From: an uncultured Clostridium sp.
Lineage (GTDB): Bacteria > Bacillota > Clostridia > Peptostreptococcales > Peptostreptococcaceae
Reading direction: 5' to 3'
DNA length: 40,025 nt
Assembly (NCBI GenBank): GCA_945931665.1
Contig: CAMEPL010000015.1
Coordinates: 1-40,025 of the forward strand
Shown here: positions 16,588 through 27,687 of the stretch, piece after piece
Layout of the letters: each line of letters opens with the position of its first letter
Position numbering within the stretch: the first letter of the stretch is position 1
The notes under the pieces: model-generated
Told to the model about the DNA's origin: nothing
Databases searched by the model: none
What the model saw: the letters and a program-made list of their open reading frames with translations, nothing else
Program-made: the position numbers and the translations under genes

Positions 16588-18393
16588 GTGGACAATAAAC
16601 AAAGTAGAACTAGAAATTTTAGTATTATTGCACATATAGACCATGGAAAGTCTACCTTGGCGGATAGATTAATTCAATATACAGGTTTAGTTAGTGATAG
16701 AGAAATGAAAAACCAGTTATTAGATAACATGGATTTAGAGAGAGAAAGAGGAATCACTATCAAATTACAAAATATAAGATTAAAATACAACGCTAAGGAT
16801 GGAAATGAGTACTATCTAAACTTAATAGATACTCCAGGTCATGTTGACTTTAACTATGAGGTATCGAGAAGTTTAGCAGCATGCGAAGGTGCGCTTTTAG
16901 TAGTAGATGCTGCTCAAGGTGTAGAAGCACAAACATTAGCAAATGTATACTTAGCATTAGATCAAGATTTAGAAATATTACCAGTAATAAATAAAATAGA
17001 TCTTCCAAGTGCTAGACCAGACGAAATAAAAGAAGAAATAGAAGATATTATAGGGCTTGATGCGAGTGAAGCTCCATTAGTATCAGCTAAAAGTGGTTTA
17101 AATATACAAGATGTATTAGAAGATATCGTAAATAATATACCTGCTCCAGAAGGTGACATAGAAAAACCATTAAAAGCCTTAATATTTGACTCATATTATG
17201 ATGCTTATAAAGGTGTTGTAGCATATGTTAGAGTATTCGAAGGTGAAGTTAAAAAAGGTATGACAATCGAGATGATGAATACTAAAAAGAAATTTGAGGT
17301 TACAGAAGTAGGTGTTATGGCTCCACATCCAACTGAACTTGATAGTCTTCAAGCTGGAGATGTTGGATATATAGCAGCGAGTATAAAAGATATAAGAAGT
17401 TGCCACGTTGGTGATACAATAACAGATGCAACAAGACCTACAGATGAACCACTTCCAGGATACAAAAAAGCTACACCAATGGTTTACTGTGGTATTTATC
17501 CAGGTGAAGGTGAAAAGTATGAAAATGTTAAAGATGCATTAGAAAAATTACAAGTAAATGATGCGGCATTAGAATTTGAACTTGAAACTTCTGCAGCTTT
17601 AGGATTTGGTTTCAGATGTGGATTCTTAGGGTTATTACACTTAGAAATAATAGAAGAGAGACTAGAAAGAGAATTTAACTTAAATCTAGTAACAACAGCT
17701 CCATCTGTTATATACAGAGTAACTAAGAATACTGGTGAAGTAGTTATGATACAAAATCCAACTAACTTACCAGACCCATCAGAAATAAAAATGATAGAAG
17801 AACCTATCGTAAAAGCTGATATAATAGTTCCTAAAGATTATGTTGGTATAGTAATGGAATTATGTCAAGAAAGACGTGGAAACATGCACAATATGGAATA
17901 TATCGATCCTAAGAGAGTTATGTTACATTATGATTTACCACTTAATGAAGTTATCTACGACTTCTTCGATGCATTAAAATCAAGAACTAGAGGATATGGT
18001 TCATTAGACTTTGAAATGAAAGGATATGAGCCATCTACACTAGTAAAACTAGATATCTTAATAAATAAAGAACAAGTTGACGCACTTAGCTTCATAGTTC
18101 ACGAGTCAAAAGCTTATGCTAGAGGAAAATCTATGTGTGAAAAACTTAAAAATGAAATACCAAGACACCAATTTGCTGTGCCAATACAAGCAGCTGTTGG
18201 AAATAAAATAATAGCTAGAGAAACTATAAGTGCTCTTAGAAAAGACGTACTTGCTAAATGTTACGGTGGAGATATATCTCGTAAGAAGAAACTTCTTGAA
18301 AAACAAAAAGAAGGTAAAAAACGTATGAGACAAATCGGAAACGTAGAAGTACCACAAAAAGCATTTATGGCAGTTTTAAAATTAGACGACTAG
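16588..18393 (+). CDS. lepA: elongation factor 4 (LepA), ribosome back-translocase
   Basis: 601 residues, standard length. LepA is a translational GTPase acting on the ribosome, implicated in back-translocation and in 30S biogenesis. GTPase motifs are [14 protein letters not shown] (G1), RGITIK (G2), DTPGHVD (G3), NKIDLPSA (G4) and SAKSGL (G5). EF-G-like domains II, III and V follow, and the LepA-specific C-terminal domain ends [21 protein letters not shown]. The start is GTG at 16588 with AAGGAGG at 16574-16580. It has its own promoter and terminator. In many relatives lepA is followed closely by hemW; here one gene and a terminator separate them. Confidence 0.97.
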   Translation: MDNKQSRTRNFSIIAHIDHGKSTLADRLIQYTGLVSDREMKNQLLDNMDLERERGITIKLQNIRLKYNAKDGNEYYLNLIDTPGHVDFNYEVSRSLAACEGALLVVDAAQGVEAQTLANVYLALDQDLEILPVINKIDLPSARPDEIKEEIEDIIGLDASEAPLVSAKSGLNIQDVLEDIVNNIPAPEGDIEKPLKALIFDSYYDAYKGVVAYVRVFEGEVKKGMTIEMMNTKKKFEVTEVGVMAPHPTELDSLQAGDVGYIAASIKDIRSCHVGDTITDATRPTDEPLPGYKKATPMVYCGIYPGEGEKYENVKDALEKLQVNDAALEFELETSAALGFGFRCGFLGLLHLEIIEERLEREFNLNLVTTAPSVIYRVTKNTGEVVMIQNPTNLPDPSEIKMIEEPIVKADIIVPKDYVGIVMELCQERRGNMHNMEYIDPKRVMLHYDLPLNEVIYDFFDALKSRTRGYGSLDFEMKGYEPSTLVKLDILINKEQVDALSFIVHESKAYARGKSMCEKLKNEIPRHQFAVPIQAAVGNKIIARETISALRKDVLAKCYGGDISRKKKLLEKQKEGKKRMRQIGNVEVPQKAFMAVLKLDD

Positions 18394-18401
18394 ATAAAAA
18401 T

Positions 18402-18442
18402 AAAAAGCTCTATAAAAATATCTTTTATAGAGCTTTTTTAAT
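18402..18442 (+). terminator. terminator after lepA
   Basis: AAAAAGCTCTATAAAA (18402-18417) pairs with TTTTATAGAGCTTTTT (18423-18438), with the T-run built into the 3' arm. Confidence 0.88.
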
Positions 18443-18480
18443 ACATATATCTGTTTAGATGTATTTAAAGCATATATGAG

Positions 18481-18509
18481 TTGAAAAGGAATAAAAAATA
18501 ATATAAAAT
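18481..18509 (+). promoter_or_regulatory. putative sigma-A promoter for the CapB-like gene
   Basis: TTGAAA (18481-18486) and TAAAAT (18504-18509) lie 17 bases apart. The transcript would have a leader of about 90 bases before the AGGAGG at 18601. Confidence 0.5.
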
Positions 18510-18614
18510 AAACTTATGCAAAATGAACTATTTAAGATTATTTTAGAAGTTAACTATCTAATAATTTAACATAAATACTAATTATATAAGGTTGATATTT
18601 AGGAGGGATGAGTT

Positions 18615-19337
18615 ATTTTTATTATAATAGCAGCTATAGCAATATTAGTGATTTTAGGTATTATTATAAGTAATAGAAAAAAATCAGAAAAGCAACAAAT
18701 GGTTGAAACAATACCAATAAGAATAAGTATAAACGGAATAAAGGGGAAATCTACAATAACTAGACTAGTAACCAATATATTAATAGAATCAGGATATAAA
18801 GTTGTAGGAAAAACAACAGGTACATCTTCTAAGATGATTTATTGGTTCCAAGATAATCAAAGTAATTTAGATTCAAAATTACAAACTACAAATAGCAACG
18901 ATGAATTATCAGTATTAAAAAATGCAGTAGACATAGAAGCTGAAGCTATAGTTTATGAAAATGTAGATGCAGACTATAAATCTAAAAAAGCACCTAAATT
19001 TAAATTATTAAATGAAAATATAGCAGTTATAGCTAATATATCAGAAGATTATTTAGAAGAAGATGATAAAATCGTTCAATCATTTGCAGAAATTATCCCT
19101 TATGATGGATATTTAATAACAATTAATAGTAATTATACTGATTATTTTAAGCAAGTTGCAAGAGAAAGAGATACTAAAGTAATAACTGCAAATAATTCAA
19201 AAATTACATATGCGTATTTAGATTTATTTGATTATGATGTATCTGTGGAAAATGCAGCCTTAGCTCTTGCTGTAGGACAAGCTTTAGGAATAGATGAAAA
19301 AACATGCCTGAGAGGCATGGTAAATATAGAAGGGTAA
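18615..19337 (+). CDS. CapB/PgsB-like Mur ligase N-terminal half with an anchor; start codon non-canonical
   Basis: The frame opens after a TGA at 18609-18611. No ATG/GTG/TTG occurs before GTG 18648, which has no ribosome binding site and would cut a hydrophobic N-terminus (FIIIAAIAILVILGIII). AGGAGGG at 18601-18607 points to an ATT at 18615 (8-base spacer), giving about 240 residues; this start is inferred. Homology is to the ATP-binding domain of CapB/PgsB poly-gamma-glutamate synthase. SINGIKGKSTITRLV is the P-loop, KTTGTSSKMIYW is the CapB-type Thr-rich segment, then IAVIANISEDYLEED and NAALALAVGQALGIDEKTCLRGM. CapB proteins run ~390 residues; the C-terminal ligase domain is missing and a terminator overlaps the stop codon. 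No capC/capA neighbours are present. An indel in the N-terminal region is an alternative explanation for the missing start. Confidence 0.65.
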   Translation: MFIIIAAIAILVILGIIISNRKKSEKQQMVETIPIRISINGIKGKSTITRLVTNILIESGYKVVGKTTGTSSKMIYWFQDNQSNLDSKLQTTNSNDELSVLKNAVDIEAEAIVYENVDADYKSKKAPKFKLLNENIAVIANISEDYLEEDDKIVQSFAEIIPYDGYLITINSNYTDYFKQVARERDTKVITANNSKITYAYLDLFDYDVSVENAALALAVGQALGIDEKTCLRGMVNIEG

Positions 19338-19362
19338 ACTTATTTTAAGTTTACCTTTTTTA
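19333..19362 (+). terminator. terminator overlapping the CapB-like stop codon
   Basis: GGTAAACTT (19333-19341) pairs with AAGTTTACC (19347-19355), followed by six T. The stop codon TAA (19335-19337) lies in the 5' arm. Confidence 0.85.
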
Positions 19363-19490
19363 TTTGTAAAAAAATAAGTTGTTTTATACAAAGTAATTAT
19401 AATCTATAATAGCAATAGGATGTATACTTATAATTTGATGGTGAAAACTATATATTAAATACAGAAAATAAAAGTAGAGAGGGTGATTTT

Positions 19491-20612
19491 TTGCTTGGAT
19501 TATACATACACATACCATTTTGTGTGCAAAAATGTAAATACTGTGACTTTAATTCATACAAAATGGTGGAAAATAAAAAAAATAGATTTTTATCTGATTT
19601 AAAAAAGGAAATGGCTTTATATAAAAATAAAGATATAAAAATTAATAGTATCTTTTTTGGTGGGGGTACTCCTAGTATTTTAAATAATAAAGATATGCAA
19701 TTTATAATGGATGAAATAAAACAGAACTTTTGTATAGATGAAAATGCAGAGATTTCTATGGAATGCAATCCAGGGACTTTAAATGAAGATAAGTTAAAAT
19801 TTATGAAAGATATTGGTATAAACAGACTTAGTATAGGCCTTCAAGCAGTGCAAGAAAATTTACTAGGTTATATAGGAAGGATACACAATTACACACAATT
19901 TGAAAAAAACTATTTAGAAGCTAGAAAAGCAGGCTTTGAAAATATAAATATTGATTTAATGTACAATCTTCCACATCAAACTTTTGAAGATTGGAAAGAA
20001 ACTCTACACAAAATAGTAGACTTAAATCCAGAACATATATCAGCGTATTCATTAATTTTAGAAGAAGGAACAAAACTATACGATATGTATATGGATAAAG
20101 AGTTTGATCTTGGTGATGAAGATGAAGATATAAAAATGTATGAATATGCTATAGATTATTTAAAATCACATGGTTATAATCAATATGAAATATCGAATTA
20201 TGCTAAGATGGGATATGAATGCAAGCATAACATATTATATTGGAAATGTAAAAATTACATAGGACTAGGACCAGGAGCATCTGGATATATTAATAATGTT
20301 AGATACAACAATGTAAAAAGCTTAGAGGATTATCACAATAAATTATGTAAAAATGAAAAGCCTATAGATTTCTATGAAGAACTAGAAGATAAAGACAAAA
20401 TAGAAGAAAAGATTATTATGGGACTTAGAATGAATGAAGGTATAATTTTTAAAGACTTTGAGGAATTTGAAATAGACTTTAAAGAAAAATATAAAGAACA
20501 ATTGGACAAACACTTAAAATTAGAATTAATAGAGATGACACAGGACGGATTTAAATTTACTCAAAAGGGAAGAGAAATATCAAATAATATTTTTTTAGAT
20601 TATATAGATTAG
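19491..20612 (+). CDS. hemW: heme chaperone HemW (HemN-like radical SAM protein)
   Basis: 373 residues, HemW-sized, shorter than HemN. It is a radical SAM protein; HemW binds heme and a 4Fe-4S cluster and delivers heme to respiratory enzymes. It is often mislabelled as oxygen-independent coproporphyrinogen oxidase. LGLYIHIPFCVQKCKYCDF carries the CxxxCxxC cluster ligands Cys11, Cys15 and Cys18. FFGGGTPSIL, SMECNPGTL, RLSIGLQAVQ and NIDLMYNLPHQT follow, then the family-typical ISAYSLILEEGT and the C-terminal HemN_C part (GLGPGASGYINNVRYNN). The start is TTG at 19491 with GAGGGTG upstream. It precedes the heat-shock operon, as in many Firmicutes. Confidence 0.93.
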   Translation: MLGLYIHIPFCVQKCKYCDFNSYKMVENKKNRFLSDLKKEMALYKNKDIKINSIFFGGGTPSILNNKDMQFIMDEIKQNFCIDENAEISMECNPGTLNEDKLKFMKDIGINRLSIGLQAVQENLLGYIGRIHNYTQFEKNYLEARKAGFENINIDLMYNLPHQTFEDWKETLHKIVDLNPEHISAYSLILEEGTKLYDMYMDKEFDLGDEDEDIKMYEYAIDYLKSHGYNQYEISNYAKMGYECKHNILYWKCKNYIGLGPGASGYINNVRYNNVKSLEDYHNKLCKNEKPIDFYEELEDKDKIEEKIIMGLRMNEGIIFKDFEEFEIDFKEKYKEQLDKHLKLELIEMTQDGFKFTQKGREISNNIFLDYID

Positions 20613-20622
20613 ATAAAAACTG

Positions 20623-20653
20623 TTGACAAATATAAAAATAAGTGGTATATAAT
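20623..20653 (+). promoter_or_regulatory. promoter of the hrcA-grpE-dnaK operon
   Basis: TTGACA (20623-20628) is followed by TATAAT (20648-20653) at 19 bases, or TATATA at 17 bases. CIRCE begins 14 bases downstream, so HrcA binding would cover the start of transcription. Confidence 0.75.
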
Positions 20654-20666
20654 ATATATAATCTTT

Positions 20667-20693
20667 TTAGCACTCGAAAATAGTGAGTGCTAA
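20667..20693 (+). promoter_or_regulatory. CIRCE operator
   Basis: TTAGCACTC (20667-20675), nine bases, then GAGTGCTAA (20685-20693) is an exact CIRCE inverted repeat. HrcA with GroE-assisted folding binds it to repress the operon; heat releases it. It is the only copy I see in the window. Confidence 0.98.
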
Positions 20694-20712
20694 CAGCAAG
20701 GAGGAATAGAAA

Positions 20713-21729
20713 ATGGAACTTAATGAAAGAAAAATGAAAATCCTCAAAGCGATAGTTAAAGATTATATTGAAACAGCTGAAGCTGTAGGATCTAGAACAA
20801 TTTCGAAAAAGCATAATCTTGGAGTTAGCGCTGCAACTATAAGAAATGAAATGGCAGATTTGGAAGAATTGGGATATTTGGTTCAACCACATACATCAGC
20901 AGGAAGAGTGCCAACAGAAAAAGGTTATAAATTATATGTAGATTTGTTGATGGGAACTAATGAATTAAATGATAGCGACAAAGAAATAATTGAAAAGTGT
21001 GTTGAAAGTAATATGAATCACATACAAGATTTAATTCATGAAACTTCTAAGATGTTATCACAGCTTACTAATTACACAACTATCGGTACTACTAAAATAG
21101 TAAAGCCAAGTGTAATTAAACATATCCAATTAGTTAATATGGGAGAACACAGTATATTGTTAATAGTTGTAACAAATACTGGAGACATTAAAAAAACTGA
21201 TATTCCTACTAAAAAGTATTTAGACCAAGCTAAGTTGAATATAATTTCTGATAATCTTACTAAAAAGCTTGCAGGAAAAAGTATAACAGATATTGATAAT
21301 AATTTAATTGCTTTTATAAAATATGAAATAGGGGAATACTCTTCTATAGTAGATAAATTACTTAGTATATTAAATTCAAATGTATCAGACGATGATGTTT
21401 CAATAACATTAAATGGAGTTACAAATATACTTGATTATCCAGAATTTAATGATGTAATAAAAGCTAGAAGCTTTTTAGACATGCTTGAAACAAAAGAAAC
21501 TGTAGCTCAGATTATACAATCAAAAGGAATATTAAAAGACAATACTAATATAATAATTGGTAGCGATAATGACTGTCAACAAGCTCAAGACTGTAGTGTT
21601 GTGACTGCTACATACAAAGTAGATAGCAATCAAATAGGGCGTATAAGTTTTATAGGTCCAACGAGAATGGATTATTCTAGAATATATTCTATAATAAATT
21701 ATATGAATATATTGCTTAATAATAAATAG
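20713..21729 (+). CDS. hrcA: heat-inducible transcription repressor HrcA
   Basis: 338 residues. HrcA is the dimeric repressor of CIRCE-controlled chaperone genes. The N-terminal winged-helix spans roughly residues 1-75 (RKMKILKAIVKDYIETAEAVGSRTISKKHN, ATIRNEMADLEELGYLVQPHTSAGR). The GAF-like and dimerisation parts follow, ending in VDSNQIGRISFIGPTRMDYSRIY, the conserved family C-terminus. The start is ATG with AAGGAGG at 20699-20705. It is the first gene of the operon, directly under CIRCE, so it is autoregulated. grpE starts 30 bases after its stop. Confidence 0.97.
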   Translation: MELNERKMKILKAIVKDYIETAEAVGSRTISKKHNLGVSAATIRNEMADLEELGYLVQPHTSAGRVPTEKGYKLYVDLLMGTNELNDSDKEIIEKCVESNMNHIQDLIHETSKMLSQLTNYTTIGTTKIVKPSVIKHIQLVNMGEHSILLIVVTNTGDIKKTDIPTKKYLDQAKLNIISDNLTKKLAGKSITDIDNNLIAFIKYEIGEYSSIVDKLLSILNSNVSDDDVSITLNGVTNILDYPEFNDVIKARSFLDMLETKETVAQIIQSKGILKDNTNIIIGSDNDCQQAQDCSVVTATYKVDSNQIGRISFIGPTRMDYSRIYSIINYMNILLNNK

Positions 21730-21759
21730 AAAAATAAAAGAATCGAGGGGTGTAATATC

Positions 21760-22347
21760 TTGGAAAATAAAGATGTACAATCTGAAGTTAAAAATGAAAC
21801 AGATGCTTCAGTTGAAGAACAAGTAACTGAGGAAGTAAAGACAGAACAAACTGAAGATGATAATGTAACAGATATAAATTCTAAATTAGAAGAAAAGAAA
21901 GTTGATGATCAAATAAAAGACTTACAATCTAAAGTAGAAGCATCTGAAGATAAATATAAAAGACTTCAAGCAGAATACTCTAACTACATTAGAAGAACAC
22001 AACAAGAAAAAGAAACAATTGGTGTGTTTGCTAATGAAAAAATAATAACTGAATTAATACCAGTTATAGATAATATGGAAAGAGCATTAGATGCTTGCCC
22101 AGATAAAGAAGAAGCTCTTTATAAAGGTGTTGACTTAGTTTACAAACAACTAAAAGATTCACTTGTTAAGTTTGGAGTTGAAGAAATAGAAGCAGAAAAT
22201 GCTGATTTTGATCCAAATGTTCACATGGCAGTAATGCAAGAAAATATCGACGGAGTAGAACCAAACAAAGTCGTTATGGTATTACAAAAAGGATATAAGC
22301 TTGGTACAAAAGTAATAAGACCAACAATGGTTAAAGTATCTTGCTAA
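21760..22347 (+). CDS. grpE: nucleotide exchange factor GrpE
   Basis: 195 residues. GrpE dimers release ADP from DnaK. An acidic, low-complexity N-terminal stretch (residues ~1-60) leads into a long coiled coil (KDLQSKVEASEDKYKRLQAEYSN). The conserved core follows: FANEKIITELIPVIDNMERAL, then the beta-wing domain with DPNVHMAVMQ, and VLQKGYKLGTKVIRPTMVKVS. The start is TTG at 21760, with GAGGGG at 21745-21750. dnaK follows 91 bases later with no terminator between. Confidence 0.96.
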   Translation: MENKDVQSEVKNETDASVEEQVTEEVKTEQTEDDNVTDINSKLEEKKVDDQIKDLQSKVEASEDKYKRLQAEYSNYIRRTQQEKETIGVFANEKIITELIPVIDNMERALDACPDKEEALYKGVDLVYKQLKDSLVKFGVEEIEAENADFDPNVHMAVMQENIDGVEPNKVVMVLQKGYKLGTKVIRPTMVKVSC

Positions 22348-22381
22348 TAAATCTATAAATAATGAATAGCTAATAAGATAA

Positions 22382-24292
<1,911 letters not shown>

Positions 24293-24321
24293 GTTACAAA
24301 AACAGAGTATTTGTGTATAAT
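24293..24321 (+). promoter_or_regulatory. possible promoter just after dnaK
   Basis: GTTACA (24293-24298) and TATAAT (24316-24321) are 17 bases apart. The first box matches the consensus poorly. It could give dnaJ its own transcript or a short RNA ending at the 24382-24416 hairpin. Confidence 0.35.
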
Positions 24322-24381
24322 AAAAAGTAGTGTACTTTTTAAAAGTGCTTAAAGAAGATTAGTCTGTTAAAATAAATTTAT

Positions 24382-24419
24382 AATAGCTTGTAGTTTAACA
24401 TTCTACAAGCTATTATTTT
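24382..24419 (+). terminator. hairpin/terminator between dnaK and dnaJ
   Basis: AATAGCTTGTAG (24382-24393) pairs perfectly with CTACAAGCTATT (24403-24414), followed by ATTTTG, a weak T-run. A smaller hairpin, AAAAGT/ACTTTT, lies at about 24323-24339. It may attenuate dnaJ rather than end all transcription. Confidence 0.65.
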
Positions 24420-24444
24420 GTAAGATGTAAAGGTGGTGAAATCC

Positions 24445-25617
24445 TTGAGTGAAAAAAGAGATTACTATGAGGTGCTTGGTGTAGGCAAAGATGCAGACGC
24501 TAAAGAGATTAAAAAAGCTTATAGAAAATTAGCCATGAAATACCATCCAGATAAAAATCCTGGAGATAAAGCGGCTGAAGAAAAATTTAAAGAAATAAAT
24601 GAAGCTTATGAAGTATTATCTGATGAAGAAAAAAGAAGTACTTACGATAGATTTGGACACGATGGATTAAACGGTCAAGGTGGCTTTGGCGGAGGTCAAG
24701 GATTCGGAGGCTTTGGCGGAGGTGGCTTCGGTGGATTCGAAGATATATTCGGAGATATCTTTGGTTCTGGATTTGGTGGATTCGGCGGTGGCGCAAGTTC
24801 ATCAAGAAGAAGAGCTCCAAGACGTGGTGCTGATATAAAACAAGCAGTTACAATTAAATTTGAAGAAGCTGCATTCGGTAAAAAAATAAAAGTTAAAATA
24901 AATAGAAGTGAAGAATGTGACGAATGTCATGGTAGTGGAGCTAGACCAGGAACATCTAAGAAAACTTGTCCAACTTGTCAGGGTTCAGGGACAGTTCAAA
25001 GTGTTCAAAGAACTCCATTTGGTAATATAGCTAGCCAAAGAACATGTTCTACATGTAATGGTGAAGGAGAAATAAATGAATCACCATGTAATAAATGTCA
25101 TGGAAAAGGTAGCGTAAGAAAAACTAAGACTATAGAAGTTGATATACCAGCAGGTATAGATGATGGTCAAATGATAAAACTTTCTGGTCAAGGTGAAGTA
25201 GGAGAAAAAGGTGGTCCTAGAGGAGACTTATATATCATAGTTAACGTACAAAAACATGAGATATTTACAAGAGAAGGATACGATGTTTATATAGAAATGC
25301 CAATAAGATTTACTCAAGCTGCATTAGGAGATAAACTAGAAGTACCTACACTAGACGGAAAAGTTTCATATAATTTACCTGAAGGAACTCAAACAGGAAC
25401 AGTATTCAGACTTAGAGAAAAAGGTATACCAAAATTAAGAAGTAATTCTAGAGGTGATCAATACGTTAAAGTTATAATAGATACACCTAAAAAATTAAAT
25501 GAAGAACAAAAAGAATTATTGAGAAGATTTGATGAATCTTGTGGCAATAAAGTCCATGAAAAACAGAGGAATTGGAAGAACAAGATAGACGCTTTTTTCA
25601 AAAATTTAAAAAAATAA
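24445..25617 (+). CDS. dnaJ: chaperone DnaJ (Hsp40, type I)
   Basis: 390 residues from the chosen start. DnaJ delivers substrates to DnaK and stimulates its ATPase. Domain order is the J-domain ([20 protein letters not shown] in [10 protein letters not shown]), a Gly/Phe-rich region, four zinc motifs ([32 protein letters not shown]), then C-terminal substrate-binding domains. I chose TTG 24445, which gives [12 protein letters not shown]. The in-frame GTGs at 24433 and 24436 overlap the AAGGTGG (24430-24436), which sits 8 bases from the TTG. A strong hairpin separates it from dnaK, so its expression may be partly independent of the rest of the operon. Confidence 0.97.
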   Translation: MSEKRDYYEVLGVGKDADAKEIKKAYRKLAMKYHPDKNPGDKAAEEKFKEINEAYEVLSDEEKRSTYDRFGHDGLNGQGGFGGGQGFGGFGGGGFGGFEDIFGDIFGSGFGGFGGGASSSRRRAPRRGADIKQAVTIKFEEAAFGKKIKVKINRSEECDECHGSGARPGTSKKTCPTCQGSGTVQSVQRTPFGNIASQRTCSTCNGEGEINESPCNKCHGKGSVRKTKTIEVDIPAGIDDGQMIKLSGQGEVGEKGGPRGDLYIIVNVQKHEIFTREGYDVYIEMPIRFTQAALGDKLEVPTLDGKVSYNLPEGTQTGTVFRLREKGIPKLRSNSRGDQYVKVIIDTPKKLNEEQKELLRRFDESCGNKVHEKQRNWKNKIDAFFKNLKK

Positions 25618-25624
25618 ATTTATT

Positions 25625-25672
25625 AAAAAAGTATTTTAGATAGTGGGAGTGCTATTTAAAATACTTTTTTTT
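25625..25672 (+). terminator. terminator after dnaJ
   Basis: GTATTTTAGATAG (25631-25643) pairs with CTATTTAAAATAC (25652-25664) with one G-U pair, flanked by A-run and T-run. It ends the heat-shock gene cluster. Confidence 0.88.
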
Positions 25673-25984
25673 GCTAAAAATTTAAAATCAAAAATTATTT
25701 GTTATACTACAACCTATATACTATATATTAAAAATATAATAAGTTTTAATATGAATTATAAAATTACAATATTTAGGACAAAATATATAAATACAGAAAA
25801 AACTGTTAATTCTATTGGTTCAAAACTAAAAAAATTGCAGAATTTTGGCGATAGATGTAATTTAGTAATTAATCAATAGATTAAATATGATATAATAATT
25901 AAATGAAATTTTTAAAATTGAAAATTATAAATATAAAATTATAAATTTAAATAATAAAACCTAGAAAGGAAGATAATTATAATT
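25673..25984 (+). other. AT-rich gap upstream of prmA
   Basis: About 310 bases of extreme AT content without a convincing gene. An open frame exists (from 25643) but starts inside the dnaJ terminator, has no ribosome binding site and shows no recognisable protein character. A TATAAT at 25891-25896, with no good -35, may belong to a prmA promoter, and a TGTTATACT at about 25701 is another -10-like site. I see nothing else. Confidence 0.4.
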
Positions 25985-26926
25985 ATGAATTGGACAGAAG
26001 TTAGTATAAAGACTACGACAGAAGCTGTAGAAGCTATAAGTAACATATTAATGGAAGAAAGATGCGGAGGGGTTATGATAGAAGATCCTAAAGACTTTTT
26101 ATTCCAAAAGAAAAATGAACTTGATTGGGATTATGTTGAAGAAGAAGTATTCAATAAAAGCGGCCAAGACGGTGTACTTATAAAAACTTACATACCAGAA
26201 GAAAGAAATGTATTAGAATTAATCGAAACTGTAAAGGCTAGAATAGCTTTATTACCATCATTCGGACTAGATATAGGAGAAGGTTCTGTATCTTTAAGCA
26301 ACGTTAATGAATCTGATTGGGCAAATGAATGGAAAAAATACTACAAACCAACAAAAGTAGGTAAAAAAATAGTAGTAAAACCTAGCTGGGAAGATTATGA
26401 AAAACAAGAAGGCGATTTAGTAATAGAATTAGATCCAGGGATGGCATTCGGAACAGGAACTCATGAGACTACTTCTATGTGTATAAGAGAGTTAGAAAAC
26501 TATGTAGATGAAACAAAAACTGTATTTGATATAGGTTGTGGTAGTGGTATACTTGCAATTGCAGCAGCACAGTTAGGAGCAAAAGAAGTAGTAGCAGGTG
26601 ACTTAGATGAAGTAGCAGTAAAAGTATCAAAAGAAAACTGTGAAATAAATCATGTATCAGACAAAGTAGTAGTTAAACACGGTTCGCTATTCGAAGTTGT
26701 TGATTCTAAAGCTGATGTAATAGTTGCAAACATAATAGCAGATATAATAAAAATACTTGCTAAAGATGTAAGCAAATTCTTAAAAGATGATGGTGTATTC
26801 ATATCTTCTGGTATAATACTTGCTAAAATAGATGAAGTTTGTCAAGCTTTAGAAGAAAACGGATTTGAAATAGTTAAAGTTGAGAGATTAGGAGAATGGT
26901 CAGCTATAGTTTCTAAACTTAAGTAG
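25985..26926 (+). CDS. prmA: ribosomal protein L11 methyltransferase
   Basis: 313 residues. PrmA trimethylates amino groups of ribosomal protein uL11 using S-adenosylmethionine. The N-terminal substrate-recognition domain starts WTEVSIKTTTEAVEAISNILME. NEWKKYYKPTKVGKKIVVKPSWE is a family signature. The methyltransferase core has DPGMAFGTGTHETTSMCI, VFDIGCGSGILAIAAAQLGA and VIVANIIADII. The ribosome binding site is an AAAGGAAG about 12 bases from the ATG. rsmE starts 8 bases after the stop. It follows the dnaJ gene, an arrangement frequent in Firmicutes. Confidence 0.95.
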   Translation: MNWTEVSIKTTTEAVEAISNILMEERCGGVMIEDPKDFLFQKKNELDWDYVEEEVFNKSGQDGVLIKTYIPEERNVLELIETVKARIALLPSFGLDIGEGSVSLSNVNESDWANEWKKYYKPTKVGKKIVVKPSWEDYEKQEGDLVIELDPGMAFGTGTHETTSMCIRELENYVDETKTVFDIGCGSGILAIAAAQLGAKEVVAGDLDEVAVKVSKENCEINHVSDKVVVKHGSLFEVVDSKADVIVANIIADIIKILAKDVSKFLKDDGVFISSGIILAKIDEVCQALEENGFEIVKVERLGEWSAIVSKLK

Positions 26927-26934
26927 GTGAAATA

Positions 26935-27687
26935 ATGGATAGATTTTTTGTAGATAAAAGCAATATTAATTTAGAAAACAACACATGTGTAATAGTAGGA
27001 GAAGATGTAAAACATATATCTAAAGTTTTAAGATGTAAAATTGGTGAAAAATTAGAAATATGCGATAAAGATAACTCTGAATACATTTGTGAAATAACTG
27101 AAATAAACAAAGATCAAGTAGATTTAGATATAATAGAAAAAAGAGAAATAAAAAGAGAATCAGATTTAAAAGTAAAACTATACCAAGGTCTGCCTAAAAG
27201 TACTAAAATGGAGTTAATACTTCAAAAGCTTACGGAAGTTGGGGTTGACGAAATTATTTTAGTATCTACAAAGAGAAGTGTAGTCAAAGTCGACGACAAA
27301 AAAGAAGGCAAAAAGATAGAGCGTTGGGAAAGAATAATGTATGAAGCTGCTAAACAAAGTAAAAGAGGTAAGATACCAAAGTTAAGAGGTATATTATCAT
27401 TTAAAGAAGCTTTAGAAGACATGAAAAACAACGATATGAATATATGCCCTTATGAAAATGAAAGAACTGTATCTATAAAAAGTGCAATCAAAGATGCGGA
27501 TATAAATACAATCGGTATTTTTGTAGGACCTGAAGGCGGATTTGAAGAAGAAGAAATAGAAAATATTCAAGATATAGATTCTAAAGTTGTATCATTAGGA
27601 CCGAGAATATTGAGAACGGAAACGGCATCAGTAGTCGCTTCTTCAATAGTTTTATATGAACTGAGTGACTTAGGAGGAAATATTTAA
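26935..27687 (+). CDS. rsmE: 16S rRNA (uracil-1498-N3) methyltransferase
   Basis: 250 residues of the SPOUT (trefoil-knot) class. RsmE methylates U1498 in helix 44 of 16S rRNA. The N-terminal PUA-like domain runs to about residue 70 (DVKHISKVLRCKIGEKLEICD). KVKLYQGLPKSTKMELILQKLTEVGV begins the catalytic domain. IGIFVGPEGGFEEEEIE and VSLGPRILRTETASVVA form the SAM-binding knot. The start is ATG with AGGTGA. Its stop overlaps the ATG of mtaB by one base, so the two are translationally coupled. Confidence 0.95.
   Translation: MDRFFVDKSNINLENNTCVIVGEDVKHISKVLRCKIGEKLEICDKDNSEYICEITEINKDQVDLDIIEKREIKRESDLKVKLYQGLPKSTKMELILQKLTEVGVDEIILVSTKRSVVKVDDKKEGKKIERWERIMYEAAKQSKRGKIPKLRGILSFKEALEDMKNNDMNICPYENERTVSIKSAIKDADINTIGIFVGPEGGFEEEEIENIQDIDSKVVSLGPRILRTETASVVASSIVLYELSDLGGNI

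Noticed and set aside
18608-18647. ATG directly after AGGAGGG, before the CapB-like gene
   Set aside because: It is only one base from the ribosome binding site core and out of frame with the conserved protein.
24661-24800. Repetitive GC-richer stretch
   Set aside because: It encodes the Gly/Phe-rich linker of DnaJ; repetition follows from the protein, not from a mobile or regulatory repeat.
25643-25879. 78-codon open frame after dnaJ
   Set aside because: It starts inside the dnaJ terminator, has no ribosome binding site, is of random AT-rich composition and matches no family I know.
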